DNA of 64,000 nt from Curtobacterium ammoniigenes NBRC 101786. GTDB lineage: Bacteria; Actinomycetota; Actinomycetes; Actinomycetales; Microbacteriaceae. Both the position numbers and the translations under genes were made by a program. The notes under the pieces are model-generated. The model was not told the DNA's origin. It saw only the letters and a list, made by a program, of their open reading frames with translations, and ran no database searches. Location of the stretch: NCBI RefSeq assembly GCF_001571045.1, contig NZ_BCSV01000006.1, positions 62,001-126,000 on the forward strand. Reading direction: 5' to 3'. This document shows, in pieces, positions 21,466 through 32,558 of this stretch (its first letter is position 1; the number at the start of each line of letters is the position of its first letter).

Positions 21466-22434
21466 ATGACCGACCCTGCTCGCCCCGCCGCGGACACCTA
21501 CAGCTATCTCGGGCCTGCCGGAACGTTTACCGAGGCCGCGTTGAAGCAGGTGCAGGCGGCGGCCGGACAACACTGGCGGAGCGTGAACAACGTCGGTGAG
21601 GCGCTGAACGATGTCGTCTCCGGCCGCAGCGTCGGTGCCGTCATCGCCATCGAGAACTCCGTCGACGGCGGCGTCAGTGCCACGCAAGACGCGCTGGCCC
21701 GAATCCCCGGGGTGCGGATCACGGGGGAGTACCTCGTGCCCGTGGACTTCGTGCTCGTCGCCCGCCCCGGGACGCGGCTCGAAGGCGTTCGCACAATCAA
21801 CGCGCATCCCGTCGCCTACGCGCAGACGCATCTCTGGCTCGAGCGGAACGTTCCCGGGCACGGACACATCCCGTCCTCGTCGAATGTCGCGGCTGCCGCG
21901 TCGCTCTTGCAGGCGGGTGGGCCGAGCGCGGATGCCGCGGTCGCGCCTCCGGGAATCACCGACCACTACCCGCTCGAGGTCCTCGCCGAGTCGATCGGCG
22001 ACAACCCAGGAGCGTTGACGCGGTTCGTGCTCGTCAGCCGGAGTCGCGCGATCCCCGCGCGCACCGGCTCGGACAAGACGAGCGTCATCGTCGAGCTGCC
22101 GGACGACCACCCGGGCGCGCTCGTCGACATGCTCGAACAGTTCGCCACCCGTGGCATCAACATGGGGCTGCTGTCATCGCGTCCGATCGGGGACGAGTTC
22201 GGTCGCTACCGCTTCGTCATCGACCTTGATGGTCATGTCGACGACGAGCGCGTCGCGGACGCGCTGCTGGGTCTCCGCCGGTTCAGTCCGCGCGTCACAT
22301 TCCTCGGGTCGTACCCGCGTGCCGACGGCAAGCGCACCGAGATCGCGGACCGATACTCCGACGCCGCATTCCAGGAGGCCCGTGGCTGGCTCGACCGCAT
22401 CCGCGCCGGCGAGCCGGTGGACGAGTCGCGATAG
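21466..22434 (+). CDS. pheA: Prephenate dehydratase
   Basis: Converts prephenate to phenylpyruvate in phenylalanine synthesis. It has 322 residues from the ATG at 21466. The dehydratase domain opens with YSYLGPAGTFTEAAL, has IENSVDGGVS and ends with the conserved TRF motif (GALTRFVLV). The C-terminal ACT domain (about 200-280) carries GALVDMLEQFATRGINM, the phenylalanine sensor. This is the monofunctional actinobacterial form without chorismate mutase. Confidence 0.94.
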   Translation: MTDPARPAADTYSYLGPAGTFTEAALKQVQAAAGQHWRSVNNVGEALNDVVSGRSVGAVIAIENSVDGGVSATQDALARIPGVRITGEYLVPVDFVLVARPGTRLEGVRTINAHPVAYAQTHLWLERNVPGHGHIPSSSNVAAAASLLQAGGPSADAAVAPPGITDHYPLEVLAESIGDNPGALTRFVLVSRSRAIPARTGSDKTSVIVELPDDHPGALVDMLEQFATRGINMGLLSSRPIGDEFGRYRFVIDLDGHVDDERVADALLGLRRFSPRVTFLGSYPRADGKRTEIADRYSDAAFQEARGWLDRIRAGEPVDESR

Positions 22435-22476
22435 CGCTTCGTCCGCTGCGTCAGCGATCGCTGCGGCCGCACGCCG

Positions 22477-23481
22477 TCAGTGCGGGATCCGATGTCCTTT
22501 CGGAACCCGAACCCGGAGGGACGCAGGATCGATCTCCGCGCGGAACGCGGCGACCTTCCCGATCGAGTCGCCGTCGATCTCGAACTCGTCCGCGTGTTCG
22601 AGGCGCAGGGTCATGCTCGTGCCACGGAGGTAGCGCAGCGTGCGCTCCTTCTTCGCGCCGTTCACGATGCGGCGGCCCGCAGCGCTCGACCCGAGACGCG
22701 ACCGGTTCACCCAACGGAGGATCGCGTTCTCCCAGAACACCCGCGCCACGATACGGAGCCAGCCGAGAATGGTCCGGGGCCGAAGCACCACGATGTCGAA
22801 GACGCCGTCGTCGATCACCGCGTCCGGCAGCAGCATCGCGTTCGCTTGGAGCGTGCCGCAGTTGCCCACGATCACGGTGTGCGCTCGGAGCGCGCGGGTG
22901 GGTCCGTCATCCAGCCGGAATCGGAACTCGATGCCGTTGGAGTCGCGAAGACTGCGGATCAACGAGTCGACGTATGCGAGCCAGCCGACTTTACGCTTGA
23001 GGTCGTCGTTCGTGTTGGCGAGCATTCGGGCATCGAGCCCGAGGCCCGCCATGACGAGGAAGCCGAACGGTTCGCGCTCCCCGGATTCGCGTTCGACCTG
23101 CAGGGTGCCGAAGTCGATGGTGAGATCGTCGCCGGAGAAGATCGTCTGTGCGCTCGTGTCGAGCGAGTCGAGCGGCAGATGCATGTTGCGCGCGAGCAGG
23201 TTGCCGGTTCCGCTCGGCAGCAGCGCCAGCGCGGCATCGGAGCCATGCACCGCCTCGGCAACGGCTCGCACCGTTCCGTCGCCACCGGCCGCTGCGACGA
23301 CGGTGGCGCCTTCCTCGATCGCGCGCGTGGCAACGCCCTTGCCGGTGTCCTCGACGGAGGTCTCGTACCACCGGGTCTCCGCCCAGCCCGCCTCCTGCTC
23401 GAATCGGCGCACGGTGCGCTGCAGGGTAGGGAGGTCGACCTTCGTGGGGTTGTACACAACCGCGGCCGTCTGTTCGGGCAT
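22477..23481 (-). CDS. Diacylglycerol kinase-like lipid kinase (DagK/YegS group)
   Basis: A 334-residue soluble lipid kinase. The ATP-binding GGDGT is at 66-70, the PSGTGN motif at 89-94, and the C-terminal NAD-kinase-like beta domain includes the motif LRLEHADEFEIDGD. It probably phosphorylates diacylglycerol or a related lipid at the membrane face. It is convergent with pheA and divergent from serS. The start is the ATG at 23481. Confidence 0.87.
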   Translation of the reverse strand: MPEQTAAVVYNPTKVDLPTLQRTVRRFEQEAGWAETRWYETSVEDTGKGVATRAIEEGATVVAAAGGDGTVRAVAEAVHGSDAALALLPSGTGNLLARNMHLPLDSLDTSAQTIFSGDDLTIDFGTLQVERESGEREPFGFLVMAGLGLDARMLANTNDDLKRKVGWLAYVDSLIRSLRDSNGIEFRFRLDDGPTRALRAHTVIVGNCGTLQANAMLLPDAVIDDGVFDIVVLRPRTILGWLRIVARVFWENAILRWVNRSRLGSSAAGRRIVNGAKKERTLRYLRGTSMTLRLEHADEFEIDGDSIGKVAAFRAEIDPASLRVRVPKGHRIPH

Positions 23482-23538
23482 GCCCCAACGCTACTGACGC
23501 ACCGCTGACGGTGTGCGCCCCGCGGTTAGGATCGACGC

Positions 23539-24804
23539 GTGATCGATCCCCAGCTGCTGCGCGACCACCCGGACACCATCAAGGCCTCGCAGGCGGCACG
23601 CGGCGACTCCGTCGATCTCGTCGACGACGCCGTGGCGGCCGACACTGCTCGACGCAGCGCGATCACGGCGTTCGAGGCGCTTCGCGCCGAGCAGAACGCC
23701 TTCAGTAAGACCGTCGCCGCGGCGCCGAAGGCAGACAAGCCCGGTCTGGTGGCGCAGGCGCAGGCGCTCGCCGCCCGCGTCAAGGCTGCTCAACAAATCG
23801 CGACGGAGGCCGACGAGGCCTTCCAGCACACCCTGCGGTCCATCTCGAACCCGATCATCGATGGCGTTCCCGCCGGCGGCGAGGACAACTTCGTCACCCT
23901 CCGGACCGTCGGCACGAAACCGACCTTCGACTTCGAGCCGCGCGACCACGCCGATCTCGGCGAGATGCTCGGCATCATCGACATCCCGCGTGGCACGAAG
24001 GTCTCGGGGTCGCGCTTCTACTTCCTCCGCGGGTGGGGTGCCCGCCTCGAGATCGCGCTCATGACGCTCGGCCTCGACCGAGCGGTAGCCCACGGGTTCG
24101 AGCCCCTCATCACGCCTACCCTCGTCCGACCGGAGGCGATGGCCGGAACCGGTTTCCTCGGCAAGCATGCGGACGAGATCTACCACCTGCCGGCGGACGA
24201 TCTCTATCTCACCGGAACGAGCGAGGTCGCGCTCGCCGCGTACCACTCGGACGAGATCCTGAGCCTGCCCGACGACGGGGCGATCCGCTACGCGGGTTGG
24301 TCGACCTGCTACCGCCGGGAGGCCGGCGCTGCGGGCAAGGACAACCGCGGCATCCTTCGGGTGCACCAGTTCAACAAGCTGGAAATGTTCTCGTACGTGC
24401 ATCCCGACCTCGCGGAAGCGGAGCACGAGAAGCTCGTCGGCTATCAGGAGTCGATGCTGACCGATCTCGGCCTGCACTATCGCGTCATCGATGTCGCCGC
24501 GGGCGATCTCGGACAGAGCGCTGCGCGCAAGTTCGACATCGAGGCTTGGGTCCCGACGCAGGGCACCTACCGCGAGCTGACGTCCACGTCGAACTGCACG
24601 ACGTTCCAGGCGCGCCGCCTCGACATCCGGTACCGGACCGAGTCCGGCAAGACCGCTCCGGTCGCGACCCTCAACGGCACGCTTGCGACGACGCGCTGGC
24701 TCGTCGCGATCCTCGAGACGAACCAGCAGGCGGATGGCTCGGTCGTGATTCCGCCGGTTCTCCGGCCGTATCTCGGCGGTGTCGAGGTGATCGAGCCCCG
24801 ATGA
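23539..24804 (+). CDS. serS: Seryl-tRNA synthetase
   Basis: Charges tRNA-Ser with serine. It has 421 residues. The N-terminal helical arm binds the long variable arm of tRNA-Ser; the class II core contains motif 2 ([20 protein letters not shown] region) and motif 3 ([11 protein letters not shown]). The start is the GTG at 23539 and gives the normal length. Two tRNA-Ser genes lie in the same window (25.8 and 47.0 kb). The stop overlaps the start of the HAD gene by four bases. Confidence 0.96.
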   Translation: MIDPQLLRDHPDTIKASQAARGDSVDLVDDAVAADTARRSAITAFEALRAEQNAFSKTVAAAPKADKPGLVAQAQALAARVKAAQQIATEADEAFQHTLRSISNPIIDGVPAGGEDNFVTLRTVGTKPTFDFEPRDHADLGEMLGIIDIPRGTKVSGSRFYFLRGWGARLEIALMTLGLDRAVAHGFEPLITPTLVRPEAMAGTGFLGKHADEIYHLPADDLYLTGTSEVALAAYHSDEILSLPDDGAIRYAGWSTCYRREAGAAGKDNRGILRVHQFNKLEMFSYVHPDLAEAEHEKLVGYQESMLTDLGLHYRVIDVAAGDLGQSAARKFDIEAWVPTQGTYRELTSTSNCTTFQARRLDIRYRTESGKTAPVATLNGTLATTRWLVAILETNQQADGSVVIPPVLRPYLGGVEVIEPR

Positions 24805-25739
24805 ATGAGCTCGACGCGCGCGCCGGCCGCGACATCTCCGATGCAGCGGTCGCTCGCGCCGAGAACGCGCTCCGGGGAGACTCCGCCGCGCCGCCCTCGC
24901 ACGGCGCCGTCGGCTCCGAGCATGCGAGCACGCGAACGAAACGGTGGCTGGTCGCGCTCGACATCGACGGCACTGTCATGCGCGAAGACGGAACCATCAC
25001 GGAGGCCGTGGTCGCCGCCGTCAACCGTGTCGCCACCGCCGGCCACGAAGTCATGCTCGCCACCGGCCGGAGCGCCGCGTCAACGCTTCCTGTCGCGGAG
25101 CGCCTCGGCATCCGACCGCGGTTCCTGGTGTGCGCGAACGGCGCAATCACCCTCGAGCGCGACGACACCGAGCCGACGGGCTATCGCCGAGCGCACGTGG
25201 AGACCTTCGACCCGACGGACGTGCTGCAGACGGTGCACGGGGCGCTCGACGGTGCTGCGTTCGGCGTCGAGGATGAGACCGGCAAGTACCGCATTGCGGG
25301 CCCGTTCCCGGACGGTGCGATCAGCGCACCCGCGGAGCGGGTCTCCTTCGAGGATCTGCTCGGATCCGTCGCATGCCGCGTCGTGGTGATCTCACCCGGC
25401 CATGACCTGGACGACTTCCTGAGCGTTGTCGACCGGATGGGGCTGCACAAGGTGTCGTACACGGTGGGGTGGACGGCATGGCTCGACATCGCGCCCGACG
25501 GGGTGACGAAGGCGACGGCGATGGAGCGGGTTCGGGAACACCTGGACATCCCGCGCTCCCGGGTGTTCGTGGCCGGAGACGGACGCAACGACATCGGGAT
25601 GCTGCAGTGGGCCTCCACGTCCGGTCGCGGAATGGTCATGGGCCAGGCGCCCGAGGATGTCGTCGAGGCCGGTAACGAGCGCACCGCGACCGTCGACGAC
25701 GACGGCCTCGTCGCCGCGCTCCACACGCTGCCTCAGTAG
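24801..25739 (+). CDS. Cof-type HAD-superfamily phosphatase
   Basis: A 312-residue sugar-phosphate phosphatase-type HAD protein. The nucleophile motif DIDGT (D54, D56) follows a 50-residue disordered leader; motif II is LATGRS and motif IV is [13 protein letters not shown]. The C2 cap between them is the Cof type. It starts at the ATG overlapping the serS stop (ATGA), a common actinobacterial arrangement. The substrate is not predictable. Confidence 0.9.
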   Translation: MNELDARAGRDISDAAVARAENALRGDSAAPPSHGAVGSEHASTRTKRWLVALDIDGTVMREDGTITEAVVAAVNRVATAGHEVMLATGRSAASTLPVAERLGIRPRFLVCANGAITLERDDTEPTGYRRAHVETFDPTDVLQTVHGALDGAAFGVEDETGKYRIAGPFPDGAISAPAERVSFEDLLGSVACRVVVISPGHDLDDFLSVVDRMGLHKVSYTVGWTAWLDIAPDGVTKATAMERVREHLDIPRSRVFVAGDGRNDIGMLQWASTSGRGMVMGQAPEDVVEAGNERTATVDDDGLVAALHTLPQ

Positions 25740-25785
25740 GGGCCACTAGACTCGACTGCGCCGGTCGCGCGAGCGACCCGGTTCG

Positions 25786-25870
25786 GGAGGGTTGTCCGAG
25801 CGGCCGATGGAGCTTGTCTTGAAAACAAGTGTGGCGAGAGTCACCGTGGGTTCGAATCCCACACCCTCCG
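25786..25870 (+). tRNA. tRNA-Ser(UGA)
   Basis: The acceptor stem GGAGGGT (25786-25792) pairs with ACCCTCC (25863-25869) and G is the discriminator. The anticodon loop CTTGAAA gives TGA; there is a long variable arm (GTGGCGAGAGTCAC), and the T loop GGTTCGAATCC is normal. CCA is not encoded. An integrase remnant starts 47 bp downstream, so this is a used attachment gene. Confidence 0.97.
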
Positions 25871-25917
25871 CTTATAAATCAAGGGATCGGGGCGGTTGCC
25901 CGGCCTAGTCTGACCCG

Positions 25918-26766
25918 TCAGGGTCGCTTTGTGTGTGCGATGTGTGCAGTTGCTCCTTTCGGCGTGCGCATGAAGTCGTCCATCGCCTCCGCTGCGCGAC
26001 GGTTTGTCTCGTCGAGCAGGTGACCGTAGAAGTCCGAGGTGGTGGCGAGGGTCGAGTGTCCGAGCCGCTTCGACACTGTGCCGAGGTCGACGCCGGAGGC
26101 GAGCCTGAGGGACGCGTGCAAGTGTCGGAGGCCGTGGAGTCGCAGCGGTGGAAGGCCGGCGCGTTCGACGAGGGTGGCGAGCCGCTTGCTCACGTAATCG
26201 GGGCGGAGCGGATCTCCGATCGGGTTCGTGAAGACGAGCCCTTCCGGGTTGTAGCTGCTGCCGAGCGTGGCGGCTTCCTCGGCCTGCCGGATCTGCCATG
26301 CCATGAGTGAGCCGACGAGGTTCGCGCCGAGGTGCACGCGACGGTCCTGACCTGCAGCGGTCTTGATGCTGCCGGTCTCGACGCGCTTCCCGACGAGGAC
26401 GCGCTGCTGTCGGACTGTGGCTTGCGATGCGATGAGGTCGACGTCGACCCATCGGAGGCCGACGATGTCGCCGCGACGCATGCCGGTGTAGATCGCGAAC
26501 TCGAACAGGACGCCGAGCCGTTCGTCCTCGAGGGATTCGAGGAACCGCCGCGTTTGGTCCAGGGAGCGGGGCGCCGACTCGACGCCGTACTCCGCGATCT
26601 CGCATCCGAGCACAGTCGACATCGCCGGACCTAAGAGTTCCGCTTCGACGTTTCGAACTCGTCCCGTGTCAGGCTTCGATGACCCCGCGAGGCGCCGGTT
26701 CGTCGGACGAAGCTCCGTAGCCGGTTCGCGCGCGCTTATCCATGCGGCGAAGCGGGGTCCGGTCAA
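25918..26766 (-). pseudogene. Tyrosine integrase with lost N-terminal domains
   Basis: A 282-residue frame that contains a complete-looking catalytic domain from about residue 66: R97 or R98 in YTGMRRGDI, K135, H211 and R214 in HGLRHLHAS, H237 in RLGHS, and Y247 in TSDFYGHLL. The first 60 residues do not resemble the arm-binding or SAM-like core-binding domains, and full phage or ICE integrases are 360-420 residues. It points toward tRNA-Ser(UGA), 47 bp away, in the standard integrated orientation. It is probably inactive unless translation begins elsewhere. Confidence 0.75.
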
Positions 26767-26930
26767 CTTCGCGGGTTTCCGCGGATAAGTCGACTGACCC
26801 TCGAATGGGGGTTTTCGGTTCGGTCCACGTTTGGGCGTAGCGTCCGGATTTGTTAGGGGTTCGAAGCATTCTCGTGTTCGCGGGCGTGTTCATCGCTCGC
26901 AGGGGTGCGGGCGCGAAGAGGGGACGTCCG

Positions 26931-29900
26931 GTGTTCGGATGGTCGAGCGTGCACGGTATTCGTCATGTCTTCGTTGCGGTAATCGCAGCGGTGGCGCTGG
27001 TGATGGCGGGGTTGGTGTTTGTGTCACCGCCCGCGCGGGCGGCGGCAGCGCCGGGCACGGGCGGTCAGTTCGTATCGGCTAGCGGGGATCGTCAACGGGG
27101 TGTCCATGAGTGCGCACACGTGGATGACGGTGCAGGTCGCCGGCCAGGCGGGTATCCCTTCAGACGGTTCAGCGGGCGCAGTGGTGGTCAACGCGACTGT
27201 TGTGAACATGCCTGGGCTTGGTCAGCTCAATAGTCGGACTGACTCGTCGAGCCCGTCAGCGCTTGTGACGACGTACGACGGGTCGGGGCTCGGGGCTTCC
27301 TCGGGCACATCGACGATCGCGATCAGCTCTGCGGGGACGATCCAGGTGGAGGCGGATACGTCCGCGTCGTTGTATCTGGATGTGCAGGGCTATTACACGA
27401 CGACCGGCGGCGGTGCAGGTGTGGCGCCCGGCGGCTTTGTGCCGGTCCCGGGGACCCGCATTATCGACACCCGAAACGGCACTGGTACGGCGCAGGCGAC
27501 TATTCCTTCCGGTGGTTCGTTGACCGTGCAGGTCGCCGGCAATGCGGGGGTTCCGGCAGGAGCATCCGCGGTCTCGGCGAACATCCTCGTTGTCAACGCG
27601 TCACCGTGGGTCGGTTGGGTCACGCCGTATCCCACGGGCAGCACTCCTCCGGCGGAGTCCCTGCATTACGTCGGCGGAACCGTGCCCACGTCGAATACCG
27701 CGCAGGTGGCGTTGAGCGCGGCCGGACAGTTCACCGTCACGAACACGGGTGGCACCATCAATTTGGTTATTGACGTGCAGGGATATTTCACTGCCGTGAA
27801 CTCGGGCGGCTCGTTCACCCCGGATGCCGGCGGTATCGTCTGGGATTCTCGTACGTCGCCGAACACGACGCCGGCTGCGCAATCGACGACGCCGATCACC
27901 GTCGACGGTGTGGCGGGGGTGCCGAACGTAGGGTCCGGCGTCTCCGCGGTGGCCGTGCAGCTCACGGCGATCAATGGTCCCAACAACATCGGTAACGCTG
28001 AGTTGTGGGCCGATGGTGTGGCCCAGCCAGGAACCACGTCGCTGAGTTTCAACGGTGACGATATCCGCTCGAACTCAGTGATCGTCGCTGTCGGGTCCGA
28101 CGGAAAGATCGACCTGTTCACTACCTCGAAGACGGACTACCAGATCGTTCTGGAAGGTTGGTACAACTCGCTGCCGACGGGCCCGTCGTCGACGAATGTG
28201 ACGGGCTCGCGACCGTCGGCAACAACACTGCCGTTCCCGATCGACGATCAGACGACTGCATCGGTTGATGTCGGGACGGGCAATCTCGAAGTCTCCAACC
28301 GCGCTCTGACGCTCCCGACAGTCACCGGGTCCGCGAGCTTTGGCGCGTCGTACAACTCTCGAGGGTGGGAAGCAGAGAACTCAGCGAACATCGACGCGAA
28401 CAAGTGGGCGTACAACTTCGACGCGGCAGGCAGCCTGTCGGCGAACGCGAAGGGTGTCGTGTTCACCGCTGCTGATGGTTCAACTGATCAGTTCACCCAA
28501 ACCGCGGCGAACACCTTCGCGGCACCGTCGGGGTTCAACGCGGCTTTGACGCCAACATCCTCCGGATATGTGCTGACAATGCTGGCGACTCGCACCGTCA
28601 CGACCTTCAATCAGTCCGGACAGCCCACCGGCGTCGTGGACAAGAACGGCAACGGGGTGGCGTTCCGCTATTCCGGCTACCTCCTGTCCGGCGTCCTGTC
28701 GAACGCCGGGCCGGCCAGCTCCCTGTCCTCGCACAGCGCTGTCGGCGTCACCTATGCGAACGGCACGACGACGTTGACCGAGGCGAACCAGGCGGGAACC
28801 GCGACGCGATCGATCTCGTACTCCAAAGACACCTCTGGGAACATCACCGCGTATATGGACGGCGACGGGAAGAAGACCTCCTTTACATACTCCGGAGGCC
28901 TTCTCACCGCGATCACCTCTCCCGATGGCGCGGTGACGTCATTCACCTATGACAGCTCGGCTCGCGTCCTCACGGTGACGCAACCAGCCTCGACGGGCAC
29001 CGGCACCGTAACGACCCGGTTCGATTACGTGTCGTCGACGCAGACTGCTGTCGCTGGGCCGGACACTGACCCCGGTCAGGCGGTTACGTCTGTGCCGCAC
29101 ACGACGTACACGATCAACAGCACCTACCTGGTGACGCAGGCGGTGGACCCGGATAACATCACCCGCTCCACCACGTACGCGAACTCGGCGAACAACACCG
29201 AAGCAACGCAGGAGAGTGTCGGCTCGGCGACCCCGTCGAGCACGAGCTACACCTACGGCGCGAACGGTGGCCAGTCCGTCACGGGCGCGTCGACGACGAA
29301 CGGGCCGTCCGCGTCCGCGACGTACACCTCCTCCTCCGAGTACCAGCCGGCGTCCACGACGGACGGGAACGGGAACACGCTGACCTACGGCTACGACGGC
29401 TCCGGGAATCAGCTCTCCACCTCCAGCCAGGGCTCGTCCGGCGCCGTGCCGGCATCGTTGACGTACAACGGCAACGGCACCGTCGCGACCGCGACTGCTC
29501 CGTTGAACGCGTCGTCGGGTGCGAAGACGACGTACGCGTACGACGGCAATAACCAGCTCTCCACCGTGACCGCGCCCGCCGGGACCACGCTCGGGGTGAA
29601 GACGTACACGTATGACGCGTTCGGCCGGGTCGCGTCGGAAACCGACGGGAACGGGCACACCACCTCGTTCACCTACGACAACGACGACCGGCAGCTGACC
29701 GAATCGTTCTCGGATGGCACCCATCAGGTGTCGAACACGTTCGACGGCAACGGCAACGAACTGACCAGCCAGTCCGCGACCGGCACCATCACGAACACGT
29801 TCGACCAGGACAACCGGCTGCTCAGCACCGGGAACAGCGCCGGCGGGGGCCTCATCCGCTACGGCTACGACGCGGCGGGCAACGAAACCACCAGCACGGA

Positions 29901-31305
29901 CGCTGCGGGCACGGTGACCTACGGCTACGACCCGGCGAATATTCTCTGGTCGATGACGTATCCGCACGGCTCTGGGACGGAAACCGACCGGTACGCCGTG
30001 GATGACCACGGCCGCCGCACCGACAGCTACCTCAACGCCGGCGCGTGGCCCGCCGGCACCGGGAACGCTGTCACCACCAGCAAACCCGCCACGTATACCG
30101 GGCACATCGCGGTCAGCTACGACACGGCCAGTCACGTCACCGCCGTCGCCGCGTACACGGGGCAGGACGCAACGAAGGTGTTCGACACCACCTACAGCTA
30201 CCTCAGCCCCACCCTGTCCGCGCAGACCAACCAGATCTGGTCCGCCACCGACACCCTCACCGGGAAGACAACCGCCTACCGCTACGACACCTCCGGCCGG
30301 CTCACCCAAGCAGCGCAGTCCGGCGGCACCGCGGATGTGACCTGGTCGTACAGCTACGACGCGGACGGGAACCGGCTGACCGCGAACGAGTCCGGTGCGG
30401 CGACCTCGACCCAGTCGCTGAGCTACAACGCGGGAAACCAGATCACCACGACCGGGTACAGCTATGACGCTGCGGGGAACCTCACCGCGAGCCCGGGAGC
30501 GACGTACACGTATAACGGTGCGGAGCAGATGGTGTCTTCCACGGTCAACAGCACGACGACCGCGTATGCGTACGCGGGGGCGTCGCAGGATCAGCTGCTC
30601 ACTGAGACCATCAGCGGCGGCGCCGCGTACACCTTCACCTACGGACGCAACAGCGGTCAGGGGGTGCCGGAGATCGACACGGAAACCAGCGCTGGCGCAA
30701 CCTCGCGGGTGCTCTCGGACGCGGCGAACGGGCAGGTGCTCGGGTTGACGAACTCGGCTGGGGACACGGCGGCGTTCGTGGTCGACGGCACCAACAACCA
30801 GGTCGCTGCGCTCACCGACACCGGCACCGTCGCCTTCCAGGCCGCCTATGACCCGTACGGGACCGGCGGGGTCACCAGTGGTGGGTCGAGCAGGTTCTGG
30901 ACGCAAAACCCGTACGGCTTCTGCGCCGGCGACCGCACCAGCACCAGCCAGGGCGGGTTGGTGAAGTTCGGACAACGCTGGTACAACACCGCGACCGGAA
31001 ACTGGACGCAGCAAGACACCCTCGACGCACCCCTCGACCCCTCGAACGCCAACCGTTACGCCTATGCCGGTGGAGACCCGATGAATCTACTCGACATGAC
31101 AGGGTTGCTAACCTGTGGTCAGAAAATTGCGCTAGGTCTCATCGGTGTACTCGGAGGTATAGGTGAGATTACCAGCTTCATCGTGGGTATTCCGCTCTCA
31201 GACGGTTTTGACCTAGTTCTTGCGCCAGCTCTCGCGACAGAGTCGGCGGCGATTATTGCTCTTGGCGTTGGGTTCCTGGGGAATGCGGCGAGCACGTGCG
31301 GATAG
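26931..31305 (+). CDS. Secreted Rhs/YD-repeat polymorphic toxin, frame broken near N-terminus
   Basis: The signal-peptide segment (HVFVAVIAAVALVMAGLVFV then ARAAAAPG) is read from a GTG at 26931 after GAGGGGA, but that frame leaves the gene after GGQFVS near 27078. The body is in the +1 frame from about 27078. It has two or three beta-rich repeats (each with an SVTVQVAG or LTVQVAGNAG-type strand and a DTRNGTG-like opening), then dozens of YD repeats (YDGSGNQ, YDAAGN). The Rhs core end RYAYAGGDP lies at about 31060. The tip after DMTG is about 66 residues, hydrophobic, with cysteines near both ends (LLTCGQK ... STCG). The tip is AT-richer than the core. Family: Rhs/polymorphic toxins delivered to the cell surface. 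Active only if the frame break is an error or is bypassed. Confidence 0.85.
30484..31080 (+). repeat. 597-bp Rhs core direct repeat, copy A
   Basis: Near-identical to 31962-32558 with a constant 1,478-bp offset. It covers the end of the YD repeats and the whole conserved core up to GGDP. Identity stops exactly at the tip boundary. Confidence 0.93.
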
Positions 31306-31328
31306 CCCGGGGAGATGAGAAAAATCAG

Positions 31329-31526
31329 ATGAAAGCTTTCCAAGTGACTCTTTCCTGGATCATGCTGGGATTCGAAGTCCTGGCTATTTTCATCGGAGTG
31401 ACGATGATAGTTAATAGCGGCGGGGGTGATCGCGGCTTCGGAATATTTCTGGTCATCGTAGCCGGGATCGCTCTCCTCGCGAACATCTACCGCGTCATAT
31501 ACCGGCTGACCCGGAGTAGAAGCTGA
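31329..31526 (+). CDS. Two-helix membrane protein, putative immunity protein 1
   Basis: A 65-residue protein from the ATG at 31329, 24 bp behind the Rhs tip stop. Two membrane helices are clear: residues 7-28 (TLSWIMLGFEVLAIFIGVTM) and 37-56, joined by the Gly/Asp turn SGGGDRG, with a basic C-terminus. A longer GTG start at 31296 is possible. The position directly after a toxin tip is where immunity genes sit in Rhs and CDI loci. The function is inferred from context. Confidence 0.65.
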   Translation: MKAFQVTLSWIMLGFEVLAIFIGVTMIVNSGGGDRGFGIFLVIVAGIALLANIYRVIYRLTRSRS

Positions 31527-31618
31527 TGGCAAGAAACCGATTTGGTCGACCGACTATATTTGTTAAAAAATCGGCAAAGCGTGTACAGGGGCGAACTCGA
31601 TCGGCAGTACGCATATGA
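31526..31618 (+). CDS. 30-residue basic ORF coupled to both neighbours
   Basis: MARNRFGRPT-type basic peptide with ten Arg and three Lys among 30 residues. Its ATG overlaps the stop of the membrane protein (TGATG) and its stop overlaps the next ATG (ATGA). No family is recognised. It may be a real coupled peptide, or the remains of a longer gene whose frame was broken. Confidence 0.35.
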   Translation: MARNRFGRPTIFVKKSAKRVQGRTRSAVRI

Positions 31619-31956
31619 CTGCTATCACTTTGCCGGTCCCCAGATCTGCACTTCCCGCTCTGGTACACGAGGCCGTATCGTCAGTATCTTCAGCGACGCT
31701 TATCGAGGTGACTGAATATGGCGCACTGATTGGTCGCAGGACTAATTTTGTGATGCGTACTGAAACAAATCGATTCAGCTTCCGCTCGTCCGGGCCCGAG
31801 TCGACAGTTGTGACCGTAGTCTCGACAACCGGGGGAATCGTGGGCCACGCCAAGCCACCTGATGTTCTCGCTGACACCGGCAGAGCTGTCCTCGATGCTT
31901 TGGCGGCGGGGGCTCAGAACTGGCGCGAGAGGCAGTCCCGCGGAACTGGCGGATAG
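31615..31956 (+). CDS. Unrecognised 113-residue soluble protein in the Rhs tip cassette
   Basis: The frame opens at an ATG that overlaps the preceding small ORF. The sequence reads as a beta-rich soluble domain (TLIEVTEYGALIGRRTNFVM, VVTVVSTTGG) followed by one helix (VLADTGRAVLDALAAG). Low GC matches the surrounding cassette. It ends 6 bp before the second Rhs core copy begins. It could be a further antitoxin-like gene of cassette 1 or an unrelated cargo gene. Confidence 0.5.
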   Translation: MTAITLPVPRSALPALVHEAVSSVSSATLIEVTEYGALIGRRTNFVMRTETNRFSFRSSGPESTVVTVVSTTGGIVGHAKPPDVLADTGRAVLDALAAGAQNWRERQSRGTGG

Positions 31957-31961
31957 TACCG

Positions 31962-32558
31962 ACCGCGAGCCCGGGAGCGACGTACGCGTATAACGGTGCG
32001 GAGCAGATGGTGTCTTCCACGGTCAACGGCACGACCACCGCGTATGCGTACGCGGGGGCGTCGCAGGATCAGCTGCTCACTGAGAGCATCAGCGGCGGCG
32101 CCGCGTACACCTTCACCTACGGACGGAACAGCGGTCAGGGGGTGCCGGAGATCGACACGGAAACCAGCGCTGGCGCAACCTCGCGGGTGCTCTCGGACGC
32201 GGCGAACGGGCAGGTGCTCGGGTTGACGAACTCGGCTGGGGACACGGCGGCGTTCGTGGTCGACGGCACCAACAACCAGGTCGCTGCGCTCACCGACACC
32301 GGCACCGTCGCCTTCCAGGCCGCCTATGACCCGTACGGGACCGGCGGGGTCAGCAGCGGCGGGTCGAGCAGTTTCTGGACGCAGAACCCGTACGGCTTCT
32401 GCGCCGGCGACCGCACCAGCACCAGCCAGGGCGGGTTGGTGAAGTTCGGACAACGCTGGTACAACACCGCAACAGGAAACTGGACGCAGCAAGACACCCT
32501 CGACGCACCCCTCGACCCCTCGAACGCCGACCGTTACGCATACGCCGGTGGGGACCCG
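31962..32558 (+). repeat. 597-bp Rhs core direct repeat, copy B
   Basis: Second copy of 30484-31080. It starts with the ASPGATY codons and ends at the tip boundary. It could recombine with copy A, deleting 1,478 bp and replacing tip 1 by tip 2. Confidence 0.93.

Noticed and set aside
28939-31014. A 691-residue open frame opposite the Rhs gene
   Set aside because: Mirror of the YD repeats; only low-complexity Arg/Val/Gly sequence and no ribosome site.
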